This document shows positions 27,312-35,995 of a stretch of 64,000 nucleotides of DNA, piece after piece. Source of the stretch: G965277745 sp965277745 (lineage in GTDB: Bacteria; Pseudomonadota; Gammaproteobacteria; Cardiobacteriales; Cardiobacteriaceae); the NCBI GenBank assembly GCA_965277745.1, contig OZ255837.1:124001-188000 (forward strand), given 5' to 3'. Under the pieces are notes generated by a model. It ran no database searches. It was not told the DNA's origin and was given only the letters and a program-made list of their open reading frames with translations. Position 1 is the stretch's first letter; each line of letters opens with the position of its first letter. The position numbers were made by a program, and so were the translations under genes.

Positions 27312-28550
27312 ATGACGGAAACATCCACGGCAACCAAGGCGGCCGAGACGCCTGCAATCGACATTCAGGTACGTAAACTCAGCAAGGTGTTCGGCACCCA
27401 TCCGGGGAAGTCTCTCAAGTTACGCAATCAAGGTCTAAAACGCAAAGAAATCCAGGAAAAAACCGGCGACACGCTCGGTTTGTCGAATGTCACTTTCGAC
27501 GTGTACAAAGGAGAAATGCTCGTTATCATGGGGCTTTCCGGCTCCGGTAAATCCACTCTGATCCGTTGTCTTAACCGCTTGATAGAACCAACCGAAGGAA
27601 AAATCCTGATCAATGGAAAAGACGTTGTCAAACTGGACAAATCCGCCTTGCGTAATTTCCGCCGTAAACATTTCTCCATGGTTTTTCAAAATTTCGCTTT
27701 ACTGCCACACCGCAACGTCGCGGAAAACGCCGAGTTCGGCCTGGAAATCCGCGGCATGGCGAAAAAGGAACGTCGCGAAAACGCCATCAAGGCGCTTGCG
27801 CAGGTCGGTCTGAACGGCTGGGAAGATCGTTATCCCGCTCAGCTTTCCGGAGGCATGCAACAGCGCGTGGGGCTTGCCAGAGCGCTCGCCAACGACAGTG
27901 ATATCCTGCTCATGGACGAAGCCTTCTCCGCACTCGACCCGTTGATCCGCGCAGACATGCAGCAGGAATTGATCGACCTGCAAGCACAGATGCACAAAAC
28001 GGTGATTTTCATCACCCACGACCTTGATGAAGCGATCAACATCGGCGACCGCATCGTTCTCCTCAAGGATGGAGAAATCATTCAAATCGGCACCCCGGAA
28101 GAAATCCTGACCCGCCCGGCCGACGACTACGTCGAACGCTTCGTCGAAAATATCGACCGTAGCAAAGTCCTTACCGCGGAAAATATCATGCGCCGCCCGC
28201 GTAGTTTTATCTTCGAAGATGACGGCCCGCGTACCGCCCTGTACAAGATGAGTGAACTCGATACGGAAAATGCGTTCGTTCTGCGCCGCGATCGTACCCT
28301 TCTTGGGCTGATCACCGCCGACGACGTAAATAGCGCGTTGAAAAAAAATCAGCCGCTGTCGCACGTGATACGACATGACATCAAGCGTATCGACCCACAA
28401 ACCAATATGCAGGAACTCTACGTCATGCTTGCCGAACATTCCCTGCCACTGCCCGTTGTCGAAAACGGCAAGCTACGTGGCACCATCACTCGAACCTTGA
28501 TTCTTGAAAAACTCGCCGAACAGGCGAGCGCCGCCGAAGAGACCACATGA
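27312..28550 (+). CDS. proV: Glycine betaine/proline ABC transporter ATP-binding protein ProV
   Basis: The cytoplasmic ATPase of an osmoprotectant importer of the ProU/OpuA type. The 412 residues contain Walker A GLSGSGKST (74-82), Q-loop FQNFALLPHRNV, signature LSGGMQQRVGLARAL (about 180) and Walker B ILLMDEAFSALDP (about 205). From about residue 285 onward there is a pair of CBS-type repeats, which in OpuA sense ionic strength. The stop overlaps an ATGA, the signature of coupling to proW. Only ATG AAT ATA GCC TGA remains there before IS DNA, so the original partner has been lost at this position. A working proW lies 2.5 kb downstream. Confidence 0.95.
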   Translation: MTETSTATKAAETPAIDIQVRKLSKVFGTHPGKSLKLRNQGLKRKEIQEKTGDTLGLSNVTFDVYKGEMLVIMGLSGSGKSTLIRCLNRLIEPTEGKILINGKDVVKLDKSALRNFRRKHFSMVFQNFALLPHRNVAENAEFGLEIRGMAKKERRENAIKALAQVGLNGWEDRYPAQLSGGMQQRVGLARALANDSDILLMDEAFSALDPLIRADMQQELIDLQAQMHKTVIFITHDLDEAINIGDRIVLLKDGEIIQIGTPEEILTRPADDYVERFVENIDRSKVLTAENIMRRPRSFIFEDDGPRTALYKMSELDTENAFVLRRDRTLLGLITADDVNSALKKNQPLSHVIRHDIKRIDPQTNMQELYVMLAEHSLPLPVVENGKLRGTITRTLILEKLAEQASAAEETT

Positions 28551-28554
28551 ATAT

Positions 28555-28779
28555 AGCCTGAGCATTATTTTTTGATTTAAAATATCCTTTTGAAGATTTC
28601 TTGTGTTTCTTTTCTGTTTTTCTCCTGATCGCTTTTGCCTGCGCCCATTCGTGTTCGATCGGATTGAGGTCGGGGCTGTAGGGCGGGAGATATTCCAGGA
28701 TGTGCCCCGCAGCAGAGATTGCCTCTTGGGTGTCAAAGCGCTTGTGAAAGGCGGTATTGTCCATGACCAGCACCGCACC
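28555..28779 (-). pseudogene. IS630-type transposase C-terminal fragment
   Basis: About 75 codons encode the end of a DDE transposase: AVLVMDNTAFHKR (second catalytic Asp), YLPPYSPDLNPIEHEWAQAK (catalytic Glu) and a Lys-rich tail with NNAQAI. It resembles the C-terminus of IS630-family proteins but differs clearly from the two other IS630 copies in this window. It sits between the 3' end of proV and the broken FUSC gene, so it marks a rearrangement junction. Confidence 0.8.
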
Positions 28780-28784
28780 TAGAG

Positions 28785-29740
28785 GTTTTCGGTTGGCCCA
28801 TGCAATTGCAACAATACATGCAGCAGCCCGGCCACCAAGGCGACGTTCACAAAGATGGCAGCGCTGGAGGTGACGGCAATGACCAGAGGTGGTGCTGCGG
28901 TACCGAGCCCCAAGGCGAGCAGGAAACATACGTTAATTTTGATGGAGAGTATTACGATCCGGATATGGGCGCGCAATAGTACCCCCGCATTGATGAATGC
29001 GATCCCGAGCCCAAGTTGCGCCGTCGGTACAAGCACGCCGATCGCCGTGCCCGATACCATCAAGCGGATTGCCGGGCGCGGATTGTGCATTGAATACAGG
29101 ATAGACGAAAACGCCACCACCGAACCCCCCGCCGAGATGGCGGCCGAGTCGCCGACATAGGACGCAAGAAAGGTCACGGTGCCAACTATCAAAGCGCTGT
29201 CCGCCATGCGCAAGCGCATTTGAATCGGGCAATGTGGGCAGGGACGTGGTGGCATCGGCACGGCGCGGGCGAGAGTGTAAAAAAATACTTGACGGCGGTC
29301 ACCGCCAGCACCCCGATCAGCGTCGCGATCACCCTATCCTGCGCCAACGCGATGCCATTGGAGCTATCCCCCAGCGCAGGCATCACTACGACGCCGACGC
29401 TCAGTGACATAAGCGTGAAACCGTAACTCCAGGTGGTACCGATACGATAGGCAAACCCGACACCGATTGCAGTGGTCGACGCCACAGCCAGGGTGATCCC
29501 CGGCACTGACAGTTCCTGCAAGGCCGCGAGGCCTACTCCAGCACCCACAAGCGTGCCCACCACGCGCAGGATTGCGCGCAGCACTATGTCCTCGCGATAC
29601 GGTTGAAACACCACTAAGACCGGTATGACCGCCCAGTAGAGATGGTTAACACCCAGCATCCCCGCCACGGCCAGCGCAATCATCTCCGCCAGAAACAGGC
29701 GGCAAGCACGGGCCAGAATCGGTTGGGTCAGAATCGGCAT
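28785..29740 (-). pseudogene. FUSC-family inner-membrane protein gene, frameshifted and truncated
   Basis: From ATG 29740 the frame encodes hydrophobic helices including LYWAVIPVLVVFQPYREDIVLRAILRVVGTLVGAG, the typical pattern of FUSC/AaeB/YccS-like membrane proteins linked to efflux of aromatic acids. After about 165 residues the frame fails between 29190 and 29260. A second frame then continues with more transmembrane helices (ALIVGTVTFLASYVGDSAAI, VNVALVAGLLHVLL) until the IS630 fragment near 28785. One frameshift plus loss of the 3' end makes it non-functional. Confidence 0.75.
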
Positions 29741-30055
29741 CGGCGGATTCTCGATTTGGGGCGGTCGGAGGAAAACAAAGTCGCCCGGCTTCGATTGACA
29801 CCCTGAAAGCTATGCGGAAGAGCGACCACAGGTAGGCCAGCGGCGCACTGTCCGTACAGAATGTCACGGCATTATAGCCGCGACCAACCAAAGCATCCGG
29901 GGCGCTATCTAACAACACGATATCGCCTTCGACGCAAAGCCGATATCACCAGTGATTCACACCTTCCTTCCAAAATAATACGAAATTTGTGACAAGAAAC
30001 AACAAAAAGAATGATATTTTCGTCATCATAATGAGCTTTCCTTCTTACCGATAAT
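29741..30055. other. Region between FUSC remnant and proX
   Basis: About 315 bases. The first half is GC-rich with a 90-codon minus-strand frame that overlaps the FUSC start and is not recognisable. The second half becomes AT-rich toward proX. No RNA gene or repeat was seen. Confidence 0.35.
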
Positions 30056-30084
30056 TTGCTCTTTTTCTTTGTGATTGATATATT
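30056..30084 (+). promoter_or_regulatory. Candidate sigma-70 promoter for the first proX
   Basis: TTGCTC (30056-30061), a 17-base spacer and TATATT (30079-30084), with the proX ATG 33 bases downstream behind an AGAGGG ribosome-binding sequence. Confidence 0.45.
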
Positions 30085-30116
30085 CTTATTTCTGAAAACG
30101 ACGTAGAGGGCATTTT

Positions 30117-30962
30117 ATGCTTAAAAAAATACTCGCGACCGCAATGCTCTTCTTTTTTGTTGGAACGGCGCTCGCGGCAAACAAAGGAAGTGTCACGCTC
30201 GCCTACGTCGAATGGACTTCCGAAATTGCCTCTACCAATGTGGTGCGCGTGATATTGGAAAAGGCCGGCTACGAAGTCAAGATGATTTCCCTTTCTGCCG
30301 CCGTCATGTATCAAGCAGTAGCGGAAGGACAAGCCGACGCGATGGTTGCCGCCTGGCTGCCTTCTACACAGAAGGAATATTACGAGAAATTCAAGGATGA
30401 ATTCGTCAATCTCGGCCCCAATCTGATCGGTACGAAACTGGGGCTTGTCGTGCCCGCATATACCTATGACGCCGGGGTACGCTCAATCGCCGAACTGGAC
30501 AAACATGCTGACCGATTCCAGCAACAGATCATTGGCATTGAGCCGGGTGCCGGTCTCATGCAGCGTACCAAGGAAGCCATCGAAAAATATGATTTCAAGC
30601 GAATGTCGTTGCAGCCAAGTTCAGGCGTGATCATGGTCGCATCACTCGCCGACGCGATAGAAAATCATGAGGATATCGTCGTCACCGGTTGGACGCCACA
30701 CTGGATGTTCTCGCGCTTTGCGCTGAAATACCTCGAAGATCCCCAAAAAGTTTATGGCGGCGCGGAAGAAATCGATACCATCGTACGCAAAGGACTGAAA
30801 AAAGATATGCCGGAAGTCTATGCGATTCTCGATAATTTTCGCTGGACACCGAAAAATATGCACGAATTGATGTTGATGAATCAGGAAAAAGGCAGCAATC
30901 CGTATGAGAACGCGAAAAAATGGGTCGCCGCTCATCCAGAACTCGTCACGCAATGGCTGTAG
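30117..30962 (+). CDS. proX: Glycine betaine/choline-type substrate-binding protein (copy 1)
   Basis: A periplasmic ligand-binding protein of the OpuAC/ProX family, 281 residues. The first 20 residues form a Sec signal peptide (KKILATAMLFFFVGTALA). The mature part has VTLAYVEWTSEIASTNVVRVIL, QADAMVAAWLP, YDAGVRSIAEL, VVTGWTPHWMF and a C-terminal W-AAHPELVTQWL. The Trp residues in these motifs are the kind that form an aromatic cage for quaternary ammonium groups. It is clearly paralogous to the protein at 32030-32878, with most positions identical by eye. The substrate (betaine, proline betaine or choline) cannot be read from the sequence. Confidence 0.93.
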   Translation: MLKKILATAMLFFFVGTALAANKGSVTLAYVEWTSEIASTNVVRVILEKAGYEVKMISLSAAVMYQAVAEGQADAMVAAWLPSTQKEYYEKFKDEFVNLGPNLIGTKLGLVVPAYTYDAGVRSIAELDKHADRFQQQIIGIEPGAGLMQRTKEAIEKYDFKRMSLQPSSGVIMVASLADAIENHEDIVVTGWTPHWMFSRFALKYLEDPQKVYGGAEEIDTIVRKGLKKDMPEVYAILDNFRWTPKNMHELMLMNQEKGSNPYENAKKWVAAHPELVTQWL

Positions 30963-30970
30963 GCCATGCG

Positions 30971-31092
30971 CGCCGAACACGTCCAGCCCAATGCACGTTG
31001 TTGAAAACGGCAAGCGAAGCGGCGTCATCACCCGTACGTCGATCCTGAAAAAACTTGCCGCACGAGCGAACACGACAGGAAAAAACCGATGA
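30971..31092 (+). pseudogene. proV: 3' remnant of a second proV gene
   Basis: About 40 codons between proX copy 1 and proW match the C-terminus of the intact ProV. AEH then VVENGKRSGVITRTSILKKLA parallels AEHSLPLP then VVENGKLRGTITRTLILEKLA, with a one-base slip near 31001. The remnant ends AAC CGA TGA, overlapping the proW start as ATGA, exactly like the end of intact proV. It is the scar of a duplicated transporter operon. Confidence 0.88.
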
Positions 31093-31922
31093 ACATGCCT
31101 GTGATACCGCGTATTCCACTCGGCGCATGGATCGAAAATGGTCTCGACTATTTCACCGACCACTTCTCATTCATGACCAAAGGATTCGCCGATTTCACCC
31201 GACACGGTATTTCCAATCTCAACGAAGTGCTCCTATGGGTGCCGGAATACGCCTTCATTTTACCGGCCGCTCTGCTTTGCTGGCGACTCGCGGGCAGGAA
31301 AATCGCTATTGGCACGTTGCTTGGTCTGGCGCTTATCTGGAATCTGGGTCTGTGGTTCTCGATGATTTACACCCTGACGTTGGTGATCATCTCCACTTTG
31401 CTCTCCGTGGTGATCGCGATTCCGCTGGGGATCCTAGCCGCGCTGTCCAGACGTTTCCACGCGATTACGATACCGATCCTCGACTTGATGCAAACCATGC
31501 CGGCTTTCGTCTACCTGATTCCGGCCATTTCATTTTTCAAAATTGGCGCCGCCTCGGGGATCTTCGCCACCGTAATCTTCGCCATGCCGCCGGCGGTACG
31601 TTTCACCGCATTGGGAATCCGTCAGACCCGCAAAGAACTCATCGAAGCAGCCGATGCCTTTGGCGCGACGACTTTACAGAAACTGTGCAAAGTGCAATTG
31701 CCACAGGCATGGCCAACGATTATGGCCGGCATCAATCAAACCATCATGCTCTCGCTTTCCATGGTCGTCATCGCCGCGATGGTCGGGGTACGCGGCCTTG
31801 GCCAAGATGTCTGGGGTGCCATCCAGCAACTCGACATCGCCAGTGGATTTGAAGCCGGTATCGCCGTGGTGATTCTCGCCATGTTGCTTGACCGCATGAT
31901 GCAGCGTCTGCGCAAGAAATAA
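31089..31922 (+). CDS. proW: Glycine betaine/proline ABC transporter permease ProW
   Basis: The membrane subunit of the importer, 277 residues. An N-terminal segment (residues 1-45) precedes about six transmembrane helices. The conserved BPD permease loop is visible as ELIEAADAFGATTLQKLCKVQLPQAWPTIMAGINQ (about 185-220), which contacts ProV. LDLMQTMPAFVYLIPA is typical of ProW/OpuAB. It is preceded by the proV scar and followed 107 bases later by a second proX. With the nearest intact proV 2.5 kb upstream, ProW must be assembled from products of split transcription units, unless read-through occurs. Confidence 0.95.
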   Translation: MNMPVIPRIPLGAWIENGLDYFTDHFSFMTKGFADFTRHGISNLNEVLLWVPEYAFILPAALLCWRLAGRKIAIGTLLGLALIWNLGLWFSMIYTLTLVIISTLLSVVIAIPLGILAALSRRFHAITIPILDLMQTMPAFVYLIPAISFFKIGAASGIFATVIFAMPPAVRFTALGIRQTRKELIEAADAFGATTLQKLCKVQLPQAWPTIMAGINQTIMLSLSMVVIAAMVGVRGLGQDVWGAIQQLDIASGFEAGIAVVILAMLLDRMMQRLRKK

Positions 31923-32029
31923 TCAGCAAAGAGGCTATTGCCGATTATAAATTTACTTTACCCCGCCGATTTGATTTTTTATCGGTGTCTGATAGTTTCT
32001 GATTTTTATAGCTACCTACAGGATAGATC

Positions 32030-32878
32030 ATGCTCAAGAAAACAATCGCCGCCGCAATGGCTTTCTTCTTCATTGGAGGCACGCTTGCCATGAACAAAGG
32101 GGAGGTCAACATTGCCTACGTAAAATGGTCGTCCGAAATCGCCTCCACCAATGTGGCGCGCGTGGTGCTGGAAAAAGCCGGTTACAAGGTCAATATCATC
32201 CCTCTTTCCATCGCTATCATGCATCAAGCGGTGTCAGATGGACAAGCCGATGCCACGCTAGCCGCATGGTTGCCGACCGGTAGCGGAGAATACTATAAAA
32301 AATTCAGAAACGATTATATCGATTTGGGCCCCAATCTCGAAGGAACCAAACAGGGGCTTGTCGTCCCTGCCTACACCTATGACGCGGGGGTACACAACAT
32401 TGCCGATCTGGAAAAAAACGCCGATAAATTTCGCAAGCAAATCTTTGGAATCGAATCGGGTACAGGCACCAACCGACTCGCCGAAGAAGCCATCCAGGCA
32501 TACGGCCTAAAAAATATACGCTTACAGCCGAGTTCGGAAGTGATCATGATCGCCTCGCTACGCAACGCCATCAAAAACCATGAAGATATTGTTGTCACCG
32601 GTTGGACACCACACTGGATATTCAAGCACTTCGCGCTGAAATACCTGGAAGACCCGAAAAAGAGCTTTGGCGGTGCGGAAGCAATCCACACCATCGTGCG
32701 CAAGGGTTTACAAAAGGATATGCCGGAAGTGTATAAAATACTCGACAACTTCTACTGGACACCGGAAAACATGGCCGAATTGATCCTGATGAACCAGGAA
32801 AAAGGGAGCAAGGCATATGACAACGCGAAAAAATGGGTCGCCGCTCATCCAAAACTCGTCGCGCAGTGGCTGCAATAA
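32030..32878 (+). CDS. proX: Glycine betaine/choline-type substrate-binding protein (copy 2)
   Basis: Paralogue of copy 1 with 282 residues and the same architecture: signal peptide KKTIAAAMAFFFIGGTLA, then VNIAYVKWSSEIASTNVARVVL, QADATLAAWLP, YDAGVHNIADL, VVTGWTPHWIF and KWVAAHPKLVAQWLQ. Differences cluster on the surface and around the ligand loop (for example GTGTNRLAEEAI against GAGLMQRTKEAI), so the two may bind different compounds. It has its own RBS (AGGA) and ends just before a strong terminator, closing the transporter locus. Confidence 0.93.
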   Translation: MLKKTIAAAMAFFFIGGTLAMNKGEVNIAYVKWSSEIASTNVARVVLEKAGYKVNIIPLSIAIMHQAVSDGQADATLAAWLPTGSGEYYKKFRNDYIDLGPNLEGTKQGLVVPAYTYDAGVHNIADLEKNADKFRKQIFGIESGTGTNRLAEEAIQAYGLKNIRLQPSSEVIMIASLRNAIKNHEDIVVTGWTPHWIFKHFALKYLEDPKKSFGGAEAIHTIVRKGLQKDMPEVYKILDNFYWTPENMAELILMNQEKGSKAYDNAKKWVAAHPKLVAQWLQ

Positions 32879-32893
32879 GGCGCTTGCCCAGAC

Positions 32894-32926
32894 AAAAAAA
32901 CCGGTCGCCGAGCGACCGGTTTTTTT
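32894..32926. terminator. Rho-independent terminator after proX copy 2
   Basis: A perfect 8-bp stem CCGGTCGC/GCGACCGG with a 3-base CGA loop, flanked by seven A on the left and seven T on the right. It serves the plus-strand proW-proX unit and is symmetrical enough to work in both directions. Confidence 0.93.
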
Positions 32927-33445
32927 ATGCCATTATTTTCACAAATAACCTATAAACTGGCGCATAATATGCGTCCCTATGATATTATTTCCTATCGGCT
33001 TTATCCTTCAATGCTTCCCGAACTGCCGGCTATGGCGCCTATTCCACCGCAACAGCGCGCGCAGCGCTTTATGCGATTTCACTATTACCACGCCTTTATC
33101 GAAGCCACAGGCTACAGCCACGAAGAATTGATCAGCGCACCGCATTGCATCATCTGCCATCCCGACATACCGCGCCATTTTTTTGTTGATTTATGGAAAA
33201 CAATTTTAAACGGGCGCGATTGGCACGGTCATCTCAAAAACCTACACAAGGATGGCAGCTATTATTGGTCTTGTACAAAGATTTCCCCGCAATTCAGTAA
33301 AAACCAAATCAGTGGATTCATCGCGGTAAGTACGAAAATACCTGGAAGCCCCGATGCGACATCACAGTGCCTGTGCCCGCCATTTAACCCAATGGGGGCA
33401 GGGCATGCCTATGGGGACGCAGTATCGAGAGATAGTGTTCAATAA
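32927..33445 (+). pseudogene. PAS-domain fragment of an Aer-like sensor
   Basis: The reading frame contains one PAS domain, with FIEATGYSHEELI, IICHPDIPRHFFVDLW, ILNGRDWHGHLKNLHKDGSYYW and GFIAVSTKIP (about residues 55-140). This order and the HPDMP-like motif are characteristic of Aer-type aerotaxis sensors and PAS-containing methyl-accepting proteins. The usual leading strand and any transmembrane or signalling domain are absent. The last 30 codons run into sequence that looks like an IS remnant on the other strand. It could instead be a small stand-alone PAS protein; the probable start is one of the ATGs near 32965-33011. Confidence 0.6.
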
Positions 33446-33578
33446 ACATATCGATACCATAATTGGCACCGTGCTTGCCTTGATTGCAGCGCCATTCGCA
33501 CGCCCTCGGAAAGGGTAAAAACGATCGTCCTCGATACCGTTGTATTGACGCATCGGCACTGCGTTAAGCGCTCGCATG
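33405..33578 (-). pseudogene. Possible IS1595-type transposase 3' remnant
   Basis: Minus-strand pieces in two frames resemble the end of an IS1595/IS1016-like transposase. QYNGIEDDRFYPF parallels FNGVPRQHFGLF, and CEWRCNQGKHGANYGIDMF follows, parallel to the ECEWRFNN of the copy at 63.7 kb. The frames do not join, so it is degenerate. Confidence 0.45.
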
Positions 33579-33579
33579 T

Positions 33580-33608
33580 AAAAAAGCCTTCCCGTTCCCG
33601 GAAGGCTT
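33580..33608 (-). terminator. Rho-independent terminator on the minus strand
   Basis: Read on the minus strand: AAGCCTTCC, a short loop, GGAAGGCTT, then a run of T. It lies 35 bases downstream of the beta-barrel remnant stop and was probably the terminator of that lost gene. Confidence 0.8.
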
Positions 33609-33643
33609 ACGCCGTTATCCACGCGCCGCGGCAAGCGCCTTTC

Positions 33644-33810
33644 CTACCACTGGTAGCCGACACTCAGGCTGACCCCCGCGTCCTTGCTGTTCGCATTCAC
33701 CGAGCCCTTGAACGCCCATTGCCCGACAGCGCCCGAGGCGCGCCCTTTCTCTCCTGGGTTTGTGCACCGACAGACCGAAGAGCATGGGCCCTTCGTGAAT
33801 GTGCGTCATG
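33644..33810 (-). pseudogene. 3' end remnant of an outer-membrane beta-barrel protein
   Basis: About 40 codons end in GSVNANSKDAGVSLSVGYQW followed by TAG at 33646-33644. A final amphipathic strand with a C-terminal aromatic residue is the BAM recognition signal of outer-membrane barrels, and the sequence resembles the membrane anchor of trimeric or classical autotransporters. Going upstream, GQWAFK is readable but the frame slips near 33760 (GLSVHKP is in another frame). The rest of the gene is missing, and an intact terminator follows. Confidence 0.55.
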
Positions 33811-33985
33811 GAGACCGCGACTTATCGGACTTTGACGCGTGTTTGCCATGATCTTTCGCACAGGCCGCCATCGTCGGCGCGGACGTGCGCGCTTCTCGCG
33901 TGAAAACGCGAAGTCAAGGCGCGGTTTGGCAACACCGCTGCAACGCGACCTGTTTGCCGGTAACCGCGAAACGCGGTTACCCCTG

Positions 33986-34612
33986 TCAGGCGTTTGCGAT
34001 AAAGACGATTTTTTCTATCGCCTCGATGCGATCACGCAGAGCGGCCGCTTTTTCAAATTCCAGATTGCGGGCATGCGTCAGCATTTCCTTTTCGAGGCGT
34101 CGGATTTCCTTTTCGCCTTGAGCGGGAGTCAGCTTGCGGTCGGCACCTTTCCCCTCGCTCGCCTTTGCGGTTCCCCCCCCATGGGCACCTTCCATCACGT
34201 CGGCGATTTTTTTGCGGATGGTCCGCGGCACGATACCGCGTGCCTTGTTGTAAGCCGATTGTTTTTCACGACGGCGAGCCGTCTCCGCGATGGCCGTTTC
34301 CATCGAACGGGTCATGATCTCGCCATAGAGAATGGCTTTTCCCTTGGCATTGCGCGCCGCGCGCCCGATCGTCTGAATCAGCGCGCGCTCGCCACGCAGA
34401 AAACCTTCTTTGTCGGCGTCGAAGATCGCCACCAGCGACACCTCTGGCATATCCAGCCCTTCCCGCAGCAGGTTGATCCCGACGAGGACGTCGAACTCGC
34501 CGAGACGCAGATCACGGATGATTTCCATGCGTTCTACAGTGTCGATATCGGAATGAAGATAGCGCACGCGCACTTCGTGCGCCAGCAAGAAATCGCCGAG
34601 GTCTGCGGACAT
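33986..34612 (-). pseudogene. uvrB: UvrB C-terminal fragment (5' two thirds deleted)
   Basis: The frame encodes the last 208 residues of UvrB. It has the C-terminal helicase half (YLHSDIDTVERMEIIRDLR, VLVGINLLREGLDMPEVSLVAIFDADKEGFLR, QTIGRAARN) and the terminal UVR motif (LEKEMLTHARNLEFEKAAALRDRI). Full UvrB is about 670 residues, so the Walker A ATP site, the damage-binding beta-hairpin and the UvrA-binding domain are gone. Homology begins abruptly at QKMSADL, 37 bases after the epmA stop. Without the ATP site it cannot verify DNA damage; a complete uvrB presumably lies elsewhere. Confidence 0.9.
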
Positions 34613-34648
34613 TTTTTGGGCGCGATTTTCTGCTTATGCCTCCCGAAT

Positions 34649-35557
34649 CTAATAAACGACGTCCTGAATCGCGGTCGCGCGCGCAGCGAGCATCAACAGA
34701 CGATCGACGCCAAGGGCGACACCGGCGCAATCCGGCAATCCCGCCTCGAGCGCGGCGAGGAAGGTTTCATCAATTGCCATTTGCGCCAGTCCGGCAGCGT
34801 GGCGCAGGGCGTTATCCCTTGCGAAGCGCGCGCGCTGTTCGGCCGCATCGCCAAGCTCCCAAAAGCCGTTACACAACTCCACGCCCTGCCAATAACCTTC
34901 GAAACGCGCGGCCACTGCTTGTCCTCGTTCATTGGTGATAACCCGCGAAAGCGCGGCTTGCGAGACGGGATAGTCGACGACGAACTGCACTCCTGAACGA
35001 CCCAAGACAGGCGCGATGCAATGAGCGAACAAGAGATCCAGCCAACCATCGCGATCCATTTTCCAGTGCGCCGATTCGGCAAGCTCGGTGTTTGCGAGAC
35101 GGGTGATTGCCGCATCATCGGCGGTAAAAAGATCGAGCGCGAAGGCATCGGCGAACAATTCGGCATAAGGGGTCACGCGCACCGGCAAGTCCGGTTTGTC
35201 GAGCAATTCAGCGATCAGCGCCGCCACTTCGCGGATCAGATCGTGATGATCGAAGCCGCAACGGTACCATTCGAGCAGGGTGAACTCGCGCAAGTGCCGC
35301 CGTCCGCTTTCCTCACCGCGAAACACATGGCAAAGCTGATAGATATCACCGCTGCCGGCGGCAAGCAGGCGTTTCATCGCATATTCCGGGGAGGTGATCA
35401 GAAAACCGCTGTCGGCAACGACAAGCGAATGGAGATTGACATCGCTCACGCCATAGGGATTGAGCAGCGGCGTATCGACCTCGAGCACTTGTCGTTCAGC
35501 GAAAAAACGGCGGATTGCGGCGAGAAAATGCGCCCGTTTGGCAATTTTTGCGCGCAA
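34649..35557 (-). CDS. epmA: Elongation factor P--(R)-beta-lysine ligase EpmA (GenX/PoxA)
   Basis: A class II lysyl-tRNA synthetase paralogue that attaches beta-lysine to elongation factor P. The 302 residues show class II motif 2 (CHVFRGEESGRRHLREFTLLEWYR, about 78-101) and motif 3 near the C-terminus (GVALGVDRLLMLA, about 280). It lacks the N-terminal tRNA anticodon-binding domain of LysS, as expected. There is no ATG near the start. A GGAG sequence nine bases upstream of a TTG at 35557 decides the start, so the protein is slightly shorter at the N-terminus than the E. coli enzyme. Confidence 0.93.
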   Translation of the reverse strand: MRAKIAKRAHFLAAIRRFFAERQVLEVDTPLLNPYGVSDVNLHSLVVADSGFLITSPEYAMKRLLAAGSGDIYQLCHVFRGEESGRRHLREFTLLEWYRCGFDHHDLIREVAALIAELLDKPDLPVRVTPYAELFADAFALDLFTADDAAITRLANTELAESAHWKMDRDGWLDLLFAHCIAPVLGRSGVQFVVDYPVSQAALSRVITNERGQAVAARFEGYWQGVELCNGFWELGDAAEQRARFARDNALRHAAGLAQMAIDETFLAALEAGLPDCAGVALGVDRLLMLAARATAIQDVVY

Positions 35558-35995
35558 TATTCAGTACTCCTCAGGCGACCATCCGGGCACGCGCCAGGCC
35601 GCGAAGAACGCAGTATTTGCGTTCGTAAACGGAAAGCGCAAAGTACGCGCCCTTGTGCCCACGATCACGACGTGTCCGAGCGACGACCATCGCGCAGAAA
35701 AAGCCGCGCGGCAAACGGAAAGTGCGCCGCCGGCGCAGCGGATGGCGATAGCGGCGCAGGACACGCCCCCGCAGACAGAGGCGATCGGCACGCGCCGCGA
35801 AAGCGGCCCTCGCCGCCCGCCCGATAAAACAAAGTGGATCGGAAAAACGACACACACGGCTATACGCAAAACGGTTTCCGTCATCGCGCGGCAGTAAGGA
35901 TGTACAGGCAGCGACGCCGGAATTTCTGTTCTTCAATAGGCGTTCCGACAAGGCGAAACCGCCGCCTCTCGCGCGACCCACAGGCGGGCGAAAGG
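35558..35995. other. Ambiguous coding region upstream of epmA
   Basis: About 440 GC-rich bases with two overlapping minus-strand frames of 107 codons (35561-35884) and 136 codons (35571-35981). The first starts with a hydrophobic segment (TETVLRIAVCVVFPIHFVL) and its stop overlaps the epmA ribosome-binding site. The second is very Arg-rich and ends ERKYCVLRGLARARMVA. I recognise neither, and at most one can be real. Confidence 0.3.
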
